Below, in pieces: positions 15,617 through 22,645 of a stretch of 32,170 nucleotides of DNA. Below the pieces are notes generated by a model, which saw nothing but the letters and a program-made list of their open reading frames with translations, ran no database searches and was not told where the DNA came from. The position numbers were made by a program, and so were the translations under genes. Source of the DNA: Ignavibacteriae bacterium HGW-Ignavibacteriae-1. GTDB taxonomy: Bacteria; Bacteroidota; Ignavibacteria; Kapaibacteriales; UBA2268. The number at the start of each line of letters is the position of its first letter. Positions within the stretch are counted from its first letter, which is position 1. The stretch spans positions 1 through 32,170 of the forward strand of contig PGYU01000027.1 in assembly GCA_002839825.1 (NCBI GenBank), given 5' to 3'.

Positions 15617-15650
15617 AGATGTGCCACACCTCGGCAGGTGTGGCACATCT
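15617..15650. repeat. Palindrome of the AGATGT...ACATCT family (perfect)
   Basis: Perfect 15-base arms AGATGTGCCACACCT and AGGTGTGGCACATCT with loop CGGC. It starts eight bases after the stop codon of the sorting-domain gene and is the clean relative of 12063-12095. Confidence 0.92.
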
Positions 15651-15658
15651 GTAAGAGC

Positions 15659-15683
15659 AAGAAAACTTCCGAAGGATTTTCTT
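15659..15683. repeat. Imperfect inverted repeat, possible terminator
   Basis: Arms AAGAAAA-CTTC and GAAG-GA-TTTTCTT enclose one C. The inner CTTCCGAAG resembles the coding-region palindrome at 15414. The T-rich right arm could let it act as a weak terminator for the gene ending at 15608. Confidence 0.45.
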
Positions 15684-15731
15684 TACAAATATTGTTAGCA
15701 CATTTTCGTTGCATTGTATGAGGTAAGTAAT

Positions 15732-15974
15732 ATGAAATTTACTAAATATTTTGAATTTACTAAATTGCGACCCGATAGAGTAGATATAAGGGAAGAGTGG
15801 ATAGCTGAAGCATTTTACCGCCCAATTTTTGAAGAAGTTCAAAATGACGGTAGAATAAAATGATGGGCGAAAATCCCTGAAGCTGATAACAAATTTCTAA
15901 GAATTATTGTCCTCGAGGACAAAGAAACGATACATAACGCATTTTTTGACCGTTCATTTAAGGAGAAATTATAA
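15732..15974 (+). pseudogene. Toxin-like small protein gene interrupted by TGA
   Basis: The frame opens at ATG 15732 (SD-like GAGG eight bases upstream), reads 43 codons (MKFTKYFEFTKLRPDRV..., IREEWIAEAFYRPIFEEVQ) and meets TGA at 15861-15863. The same frame continues in a protein-like manner (WAKIPEADNKFLRIIVLED, then ETIHNAFFDRSF) to TAA at 15972. That TAA overlaps the ATG of the DUF2283 gene as TAATG. Small proteins of this type are commonly paired with DUF2283 genes, and a toxin-antitoxin role has been suggested for such pairs; here that is inference. A single nonsense change best explains the break; a sequencing error or recoding cannot be excluded. Confidence 0.75.
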
Positions 15975-16174
15975 TGCATATCAAATATTTTCAAGATATC
16001 GACACTTTATTGATAAACTTCAATGATAATTTTGTTTATGAAACTAAAGATATTAATGAAAATACCCTTGTGGAGCTTGACGAGAAGGGCAATGTAGTTA
16101 GTATGACTTTCGAACATGCCAAAAGCGTTGCTGATGTTAATGCAATTTCATACCAACAATTAGCAACCGCCTAA
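15974..16174 (+). CDS. DUF2283-family small protein
   Basis: 66 residues of the DUF2283 pattern: MHIKYFQDIDTLLINF, then ETKDINENTLVELDEKGNVV and SMTFEHAKS. The strong AGGAG at 15961-15965 and the TAATG overlap couple it to the broken upstream gene. It may act as the antidote-like partner of that small protein (inference). The gene itself appears intact. About 120 bases without a gene separate it from ctpA; they hold only the ctpA terminator. Confidence 0.8.
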   Translation: MHIKYFQDIDTLLINFNDNFVYETKDINENTLVELDEKGNVVSMTFEHAKSVADVNAISYQQLATA

Positions 16175-16246
16175 ACACGAGTTAGTCTAATAACACTCCA
16201 TTTTGCTTTAATCACACAAATCACAGTTCAGACAATCTTATCAAAC

Positions 16247-16276
16247 AAAAAAAAAGGCAAGCTAATCGCTTGCCTT
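16247..16276 (-). terminator. Intrinsic terminator of ctpA
   Basis: Read on the minus strand, the 9-bp stem AAGGCAAGC/GCTTGCCTT with a 5-base loop is followed by a run of nine T. It lies 21 bases after the ctpA stop. Confidence 0.88.
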
Positions 16277-16297
16277 CTCTTATTTATGCTGTATGCC

Positions 16298-17956
16298 TTA
16301 TTTTAATTTTGCGACTTTTTCTGCTTCGGGGAAGAGTGTCAAAGCTTTTTGTACTTGGCGGTCAATTGTTGAATAGAACAATTGTGAACGTTCCTTTGAG
16401 CCCCAAACGATGCTCGCTAGTGTACCCTTAATTTCGGCATTGATGAAGTCCACATCAATCTTGAATTGTTCCTCATTCCATTCGATTTCTTTACTTTCAG
16501 CAAGTTTTCTGAAGTCTTCGTGCATTTTTGCAGACATTTTGAAATCATTTGCGAATGCTTTGAAATCTTTGCCATAAGTCTTTTTCACATCTTCGCCATT
16601 ACGTAGATTGTTGTTCACAAATTCGTAAAATATGCGTTTGATTCTAAGCTGAACTGATAAATCAGTCAATGTATCGGATTTGATAATGTAATCAGGAGTG
16701 ATTCCACCGCCACCCAATACAGTTCTGCCGCTTTTGGTGTAATGTATTGGAAGCTCGTCCATGTTCACATAGTTACTGCTATCTTTATCTTTAATTTTTT
16801 CGTCTTTGAATTCTTTACGCACTGTTTCCAAAGCGTGCTCGATATTTGCGCCTTCTTCAAGTTCCAATCTACCGAAAAGTCTGCGATAGTTTAGTTTGTC
16901 TTCATATGGACGTTGAATACTTCTACCCGATGGTGTAAAATATTTTGAAACTGTTAATCTGAACGCCGAGCCATCGCCAATATCATACTGACGTTGGACA
17001 AGCCCTTTGCCGAATGATGTTGTACCGACTATCAAGCCTCTATCCAAATCCTGTATTGCACCGGAAACGATTTCGCTTGCGGATGCAGAACCATGATTAA
17101 TCAACACGATAATCGGCAAATTGCTGAATTGTCCGGTGCGTTCTGCACGCATCATTTCGTCAAATTCAGGGCGTCTGCCTTGTGTATAAACAATGGTATC
17201 TCCTGCTTTCAGGAATTCACCTGCCATGTAATATGCTTGTTGTAAGAATCCACCGGGATTGCCGCGCAAATCAAGGATGAGTTTCTTCATGCCTTCATTT
17301 TTCAAACTTATCAATGCTTCTTTCAATTCCGTATGAGTTGTAGCTGCAAATCTATTTACGCGAATGAACCCAACATCTGAATTTTCAAATAAAAATGAAG
17401 CGTCAACTGTATAAAGCGGAATTTTATCACGAACAATTACGAAGTTGAGTGGTTTGGTTTGCGAGCCTCTGATTATATCTACAGAAACTTTGCTTCCTTT
17501 TGGACCTTTCAATTTTTTGGGGACATCGTCTCTGTTCATCGCTACGGCATTTTCGCCATCAATAGCGATGATTTTGTCACCGGCTAAAATTCCCAATAAT
17601 TCGCTGGGTCCGCCGGAAATTGGAGTAATAATTGTAATTGTATCATTTATCATGTCGAATTGGACACCAATACCTTCGAAACTGCCTTGGAAATCTTCTT
17701 GGACAGCTCTCATATCTTCAGCATTTATATAAACCGAATGCGGGTCAAGATCGTTCAACATACCCTTGATTGCTGCTTCGGTGAGTTTTTGTGTATCTAC
17801 ATCGTCAACGTAATTCTTAACTGTTAGCCCAAACACTTTTTTGTACTTTTCTAATTGACTGTAAACATTGTCGTTCGATACCATTGGTGTCACAATGACG
17901 CCGATAGTAACGCCAAGTATGATTGCTAACAACCACCCCAAGATTTTTTGTTTCAT
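16298..17956 (-). CDS. ctpA: S41 carboxyl-terminal processing protease
   Basis: 552 residues. An N-terminal hydrophobic segment (7-27) anchors or exports it. A PDZ domain at about 85-175 has FEGIGVQFDM, GGPSELLGILAGDKIIAIDG and LKGPKGSKV. The S41 core at about 185-360 has LILDLRGNPGG and the Ser-Lys dyad Ser292 (HGSASASEI) with Lys317 (TSFGKGLVQ), spaced 25 residues as in Prc/CtpA. The ~200-residue C-terminal extension is typical of the long bacterial group. It cleaves C-terminal tails of envelope proteins in the periplasm. It is transcribed alone, with its own terminator, 79 bases from the next minus-strand gene. The gene symbol is a family-level choice. Confidence 0.92.
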   Translation of the reverse strand: MKQKILGWLLAIILGVTIGVIVTPMVSNDNVYSQLEKYKKVFGLTVKNYVDDVDTQKLTEAAIKGMLNDLDPHSVYINAEDMRAVQEDFQGSFEGIGVQFDMINDTITIITPISGGPSELLGILAGDKIIAIDGENAVAMNRDDVPKKLKGPKGSKVSVDIIRGSQTKPLNFVIVRDKIPLYTVDASFLFENSDVGFIRVNRFAATTHTELKEALISLKNEGMKKLILDLRGNPGGFLQQAYYMAGEFLKAGDTIVYTQGRRPEFDEMMRAERTGQFSNLPIIVLINHGSASASEIVSGAIQDLDRGLIVGTTSFGKGLVQRQYDIGDGSAFRLTVSKYFTPSGRSIQRPYEDKLNYRRLFGRLELEEGANIEHALETVRKEFKDEKIKDKDSSNYVNMDELPIHYTKSGRTVLGGGGITPDYIIKSDTLTDLSVQLRIKRIFYEFVNNNLRNGEDVKKTYGKDFKAFANDFKMSAKMHEDFRKLAESKEIEWNEEQFKIDVDFINAEIKGTLASIVWGSKERSQLFYSTIDRQVQKALTLFPEAEKVAKLK

Positions 17957-18035
17957 CTGAAAACTCCGTAATTATACATTCTTATATACTTACTATAACG
18001 TCTCAAAGGGCAAATAAGTTTCACTAAAAATGAAA

Positions 18036-21000
18036 TTAGCGGTTGATTAGCAATGTTTTTGTGATTATTATCGAATCTGTTTGCAACGAGTAAATATATA
18101 TTCCGGTTGGTTGGTTATTCAAATCTAAATCCATTTCAAAATGCCCTGCTTTAAGTTCACTATTTACAAGGTTTAAAATTTCTTGTCCTAAGATTGAATA
18201 TACCTTGATTTCAACATATGAATCTTGCGGAAGTCCAAACTCGATTTTAGCTATTCCTTGAGTAGGATTCGGTGTACTGCTCGACAAATATGTTGTATTC
18301 GGGACGCTCGCGGTGGTAATGGTCAATGGTACGTTGCATCTGGAATCTTCATTAAACTCGATACTTAATGCCAATCCCGAAACGGGCACAAAACGGTCAA
18401 TGCAATTGTGTCTCAATTTCAGTGTGTCATAATCAACTTCGTCAACAAATACGGAAGGTCGGTAACAAAGGGTCAAATCCATGCTTGTGCCGGATTTGAT
18501 TATCAATGGCATTTGAGCCTGTGGAACCGTAAACAAGCTGTTTCTCATCATAAATACATCGTCCAAATCTAAGTCAAATCGTCCATAGTTTTTGATTTTG
18601 AATTTCGAACAATTTAATCCACCAATCAAAGTATTTGAGAATTCATATTCCTCGTATTGGTCTGATGATCCGGATAGTGTTAAATCTTCAAATTCAAGAG
18701 TGAAACCGGGAAGTATTGCTTCGTAAGTTGCTACTTTACCGGAGGAATCTTTAACTGAGAGCATAAAATACGCATCTTGGTAAGGGTCAATCACTTGAAC
18801 CATAATTTCGCGAGAATAAACTCCGGGTTGGGTAACTTCAATTTCAACATTCTCAACATTTTCAAATGTCACATCCTCCAATCCCCATTCCCAATTATCG
18901 TTGTCAGTAATTTTTATCGAGACGAATTGATTACACGGGTCAGGCGTTGCAAGTATGATTGGGTCATATTGGTCTTCTTTGGATTCGAATTCCATAGTAG
19001 CAAAATTTCGTTCTACGCAATCATTATATAAAATTAAATCTTCCACTTCAATTACGTTAACCTCGCTATTGAAGCATACTTCGAATGTAAAACTTTCGCC
19101 GGGTTCTAAATTCACGGAATTCGGGAAATCGCTGACAAAGTTATCACTTTCAAAAGCTTTCAAATAAACTTCTTGGGGGAATTGACCGTAATTATACAAA
19201 GTATAATCCATACAATACTTAATATCGGAGCGAATTCTCTTTTGCACTTCAATTGTGTCTTCGGTGTATTGAGTGCCATTAACAGCAATCGTGAATCCCG
19301 GAATGTTAATTTGTTTACGTAAATATTGCAAAACTAAATCGGTTGCTATCAATCTAAAAGATGCGTCTAAGAATGGGTTTATTGACTTGGCTCTAAATGA
19401 TATCTCAGTATCTCCTTCTACATAAGGCATAATCTCTAAATCTACATTAATATCAGAATCTTTAAGAATCCGAATATCTTTTATACCTATATCGGTGACG
19501 CTGCCTTCAATTTCGAAACACTCCAATGATGATTGAAGTACGGGTGGCTGCCAATCATCTCTTTCTCGTAAAGTACCTGTAAAATATCCGTATGAATTGG
19601 CATGACCATAGCCACACACAAATAGACCCACTTTTTCAAATGAATTAAGTAAGTTTACACCTTCTTCAACAGGCAATACTATATAAGAATAACCACTATT
19701 ATCTATAGATATCTTTGAACTTGAATTTATTGGGACGCCATTAAGTGTTAAATTGTCGAAATTATCATCCGGGCTTATCACAGCAACATAATGTTCTGAA
19801 TAAACTTTTTTATGTGTGACTGTACCGCCTGATAGTATATCGTATTCTTTTACTTCAAGTGAATAGAACTTTTGTCTGTTTGTAAATTGGTCAAATGAAG
19901 TAACAATTTGCATTAATGGGTCACCGACGTTAATTCCACCTGTTAGTTGTGCCGTTCTTCTATAAAGCATAGGTAATATTGGAGCCGAGGCAGTTAAAAT
20001 ATAAGGGTCAATGATTTCTGTTTCATAAAACTCACCACGATTTATTGTTGCAATAACACTATCATTGACAATTAGTTCAGTATCGTCGTAAGCTGCAAGT
20101 ACACGTATCTTATCTTTAAAATTCCTTGTTTCGAATGGTGCTACAGGGTCAGGAAATGGAATTATTGGGAATGTCATATTCCAAAACTTTATAGGTATCA
20201 TTTGTTCAATTAGCATGTCACGTGACGCTTCTAATAATGAACCTTCAAGATCATAAGGGATACGAGACCTTTGATGCCCGGCAACGACTGCTATTGGCTT
20301 GTCGGAACGTACTTCGGTGCCTGTCAAATCACTATAAATGTTTTCTTCAAAAGCATCAGCTTGTACCAAATATACTTCACCTTGGTTTAAGAAAATCTCT
20401 TGACGAGCAAGTCCATTCTTAAAAGTTGGTGCTTTAGGAATAATATTCACTTTAGTATTATCTTCAGTAGCTACTATAGCAAACTGAGAGGGAGTTACAG
20501 TATAACCCATAGATGTACTATCCAATTCTCTTCTGACTCCATTACTATTATATGTTAGCACCAAATAATCATTACCCAGGTGTTCAATTGGTAAAACTTT
20601 GAAAGATTCACTTGTCATAACTGCTTGATTATGTCCTATCACAAAAACATGTTTATCGGTTTCGACATAAAATGATTTGAGGCTGACTTTTTCGTTATCA
20701 GAATCAAAATTTGTTCTGTTCGCGTCATTATAACCAATCAATTCAAATTCGTTATATGCAATTGAAAATATATGGGGTATGTCGGGGTCCGGAATCGAAA
20801 AGGAATGAATGTATTTTTTTCCGTTTGCATCAGAGTAAGTAATTGTACCTTTTGTGGGGTCTAAATCGGCAAAAATCATTATATAAAGTGAGTCACCATA
20901 TTTTAATTGAGGGGTAGGGCTCCACTTGTGGTTGTGGAAGTTTGGGATAAAAGTCAAATAAAACTTTCGTCCGATTTCGTCTTCAGCACCGAATGATATA

Positions 21001-21068
21001 TTCAGCCCTGAGAGCAGCATCACGACGACAATGCTCAATCCTAAGAAAAATTGTTTACGACAATTCAT
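18036..21068 (-). CDS. Exported IgGFc-binding-like protein with T9SS sorting domain
   Basis: 1010 residues with a signal peptide (hydrophobic 10-27). Residues ~130-320 match the IgGFc-binding N-terminal domain pattern: FKVLPIEHLGNDYLVLTY, FAIVATEDNTKVNIIP, FLNQGEVYLVQA, DLTGTEVRSDKPIAVVAGH. Two similar β modules follow (about 520-930), each with a Cys-containing strand (LYNDCVERNFATM, LRHNCIDRFVPVSG). The sorting domain (about 930-1010) has STPNPTQGIAKIEFGLP, YVEIKVYSILGQEIL and QPTGIYIYSL. The IgGFc-binding name comes from mucin-type vertebrate proteins; in free-living bacteria the domain is probably a surface adhesion or structural module. It is transcribed divergently from the TrmH gene, 139 bases away. 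Confidence 0.83.
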   Translation of the reverse strand: MNCRKQFFLGLSIVVVMLLSGLNISFGAEDEIGRKFYLTFIPNFHNHKWSPTPQLKYGDSLYIMIFADLDPTKGTITYSDANGKKYIHSFSIPDPDIPHIFSIAYNEFELIGYNDANRTNFDSDNEKVSLKSFYVETDKHVFVIGHNQAVMTSESFKVLPIEHLGNDYLVLTYNSNGVRRELDSTSMGYTVTPSQFAIVATEDNTKVNIIPKAPTFKNGLARQEIFLNQGEVYLVQADAFEENIYSDLTGTEVRSDKPIAVVAGHQRSRIPYDLEGSLLEASRDMLIEQMIPIKFWNMTFPIIPFPDPVAPFETRNFKDKIRVLAAYDDTELIVNDSVIATINRGEFYETEIIDPYILTASAPILPMLYRRTAQLTGGINVGDPLMQIVTSFDQFTNRQKFYSLEVKEYDILSGGTVTHKKVYSEHYVAVISPDDNFDNLTLNGVPINSSSKISIDNSGYSYIVLPVEEGVNLLNSFEKVGLFVCGYGHANSYGYFTGTLRERDDWQPPVLQSSLECFEIEGSVTDIGIKDIRILKDSDINVDLEIMPYVEGDTEISFRAKSINPFLDASFRLIATDLVLQYLRKQINIPGFTIAVNGTQYTEDTIEVQKRIRSDIKYCMDYTLYNYGQFPQEVYLKAFESDNFVSDFPNSVNLEPGESFTFEVCFNSEVNVIEVEDLILYNDCVERNFATMEFESKEDQYDPIILATPDPCNQFVSIKITDNDNWEWGLEDVTFENVENVEIEVTQPGVYSREIMVQVIDPYQDAYFMLSVKDSSGKVATYEAILPGFTLEFEDLTLSGSSDQYEEYEFSNTLIGGLNCSKFKIKNYGRFDLDLDDVFMMRNSLFTVPQAQMPLIIKSGTSMDLTLCYRPSVFVDEVDYDTLKLRHNCIDRFVPVSGLALSIEFNEDSRCNVPLTITTASVPNTTYLSSSTPNPTQGIAKIEFGLPQDSYVEIKVYSILGQEILNLVNSELKAGHFEMDLDLNNQPTGIYIYSLQTDSIIITKTLLINR

Positions 21069-21207
21069 ATGCTGACCCCATTTATTTGAACTGACTTAAA
21101 TTCTAAATTATTAAATTTGTACTTAAATATTTAACCACGATTCAATTTCTTTTTATTACACAAGTACTTATATTGTAATATAATCATAAAAGCTAAAACT
21201 TACAAAG

Positions 21208-21753
21208 ATGCGAAAACTTTCTCATAGCGAATTACTAAAAATCCGAAAAAAAGAATCTGATATCAATGAATTTGAACGCCATCCTGTCTCAATCATACTC
21301 TCTAATGTCCGCAGCCTCTACAATGTCGGCTCAATGTTCAGGACTTGCGATTCAGCATTTGTATCAGAACTCATTCTTACCGGATTTACGCCATATCCGC
21401 CAAGAAAGGAAATCGAAAAAACTGCTCTCGGTGCAGTAGATACCGTGCCTTGGAAATATTTTCCCGCTATACAAGATGCAATCGAATATCAACGAAACAA
21501 GGGCTTTCATATAGCCGCACTCGAAATCACAAATAATTCAATGTGCTATGATGAAATCGAGCCGAACAATTTCCCACTATGTATCATTGCCGGTAACGAA
21601 TTGACTGGTATTGACAATGCTGTGCTCGAGCTTTGCGATTTTTCCATCGAAATACCAATGTATGGCGTCAAACACTCACTCAACGTCTCAATAGCTACAG
21701 GAATTGCAATATATTCTTCAATTCGTCAATGGCATATCTATAATAACACATAA
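21208..21753 (+). CDS. TrmH-family (SpoU) RNA methyltransferase
   Basis: 181 residues of the SPOUT class. Motif 1 is VRSLYNVGSMFRTCDSA, including the Asn and Arg that bind the RNA ribose. Motif 2 is LCIIAGNELTGI, and motif 3 is IPMYGVKHSLNVSIATGIAIY; the last two form the trefoil-knot AdoMet site. It is a compact version without an extra RNA-binding domain, fitting 2'-O-methylation of tRNA or rRNA ribose; the exact target is not readable. It starts a forward pair with the MqnA-like gene 24 bases on. Confidence 0.88.
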   Translation: MRKLSHSELLKIRKKESDINEFERHPVSIILSNVRSLYNVGSMFRTCDSAFVSELILTGFTPYPPRKEIEKTALGAVDTVPWKYFPAIQDAIEYQRNKGFHIAALEITNNSMCYDEIEPNNFPLCIIAGNELTGIDNAVLELCDFSIEIPMYGVKHSLNVSIATGIAIYSSIRQWHIYNNT

Positions 21754-21777
21754 AAAGCAATTTTGTCACAAAAAAAA

Positions 21778-22560
21778 ATGAAAAAAAAAATATATATATC
21801 GAATAACGGCATCTGTGATATCATTACAGCAAATGCAAAATCTGCAGCAGAGCACTTTGGCTTCGAACTTCAATCAGTTGACGAGAAGGCTATGCTCAAA
21901 GCGGTAACTAATAATCATGCTGATTTGGCTCTTGTTAGCCCTTTGGTTTACGGAATGTGCATGAATATGGCTGACCTTAGGATTATTCCCGAACAATGCC
22001 TCTCGTTTGTGGGCTTTAATGGAAATTCGAGCATACTGTTCCGCCAAGGCGAAAGTAACTTATCAAAAGTTGGAGCATCAAATGTTGATGACTATTTGAC
22101 TGTAATCGCCAAAATCTTATTTTCCGAGAGATATGACATCGAGCCTGAGTTCATTGAATATTCCGGTAGTGCGACTGAAATCCCTAAAGAACTGTCTGCC
22201 ATCTTGCGCATAGGAGAATATCCCGACATTAGTTCACTCGATTTGAGCGAAGATTGGTTTGATTCATTTGAAATTCCATTGCCGATTGCCTTTTGGGTTG
22301 GGCGAAATGAAGAGATAATCCCCGAATTTTATGATTTTATCAAATCTGCCGCAACTGATGATTTGCCGCTCGAATATCCGGTGCATGAAAAGATTGATGA
22401 GAATACTGACCAATACGTGAGGAGTGGCTCGGTGATTACTAAATGGAACGATGAAGTTCGTTCGGCGTTAGACCAAACTCTCCAGATGCTCTATCTGAGG
22501 ACATATTTCAAGAATATTCCGGCTGTAAAGCTTGTTGGTGATGAAAATTTCTTAGTATAG
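21778..22560 (+). CDS. MqnA/MqnD-like periplasmic-binding-fold protein (menaquinone synthesis?)
   Basis: 260 residues from the ATG at 21778; a TTG five codons earlier is possible but less likely. The pattern resembles the VitK2_biosynth family (MqnA chorismate dehydratase): ADLALVSPLVYG, LRIIPEQCLSFVG, a SERYDIEPEFIEY strand, LRIGEYPDI, and SLDLSEDWFDSFEIPLPIAFWVGRNE, where MqnA usually has a similar DLG..W....LP..F..W motif. The N-terminal substrate motif is weaker than in typical MqnA. It may be a divergent MqnA for the futalosine pathway or a relative with another ligand. A9 and A10 tracts flank the start codon. Confidence 0.55.
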   Translation: MKKKIYISNNGICDIITANAKSAAEHFGFELQSVDEKAMLKAVTNNHADLALVSPLVYGMCMNMADLRIIPEQCLSFVGFNGNSSILFRQGESNLSKVGASNVDDYLTVIAKILFSERYDIEPEFIEYSGSATEIPKELSAILRIGEYPDISSLDLSEDWFDSFEIPLPIAFWVGRNEEIIPEFYDFIKSAATDDLPLEYPVHEKIDENTDQYVRSGSVITKWNDEVRSALDQTLQMLYLRTYFKNIPAVKLVGDENFLV

Positions 22561-22645
22561 TAGAAAATATTCTAAATGATTTGTAATTTTTCGGACTTTT
22601 GATGTGTTATAACAATATTGGTTTTAATAAATTTGGAATTAAATT

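Noticed and set aside
15487-15842. Two overlapping minus-strand frames
   Set aside because: They are antisense to the sorting-domain tail, the intergenic palindromes and the broken small gene; no protein features of their own.
21763-21777. TTG as start of the MqnA-like gene
   Set aside because: The ATG at 21778 gives a normal N-terminus (MKKKIYIS) and is the more usual codon; the five extra residues add nothing recognisable.
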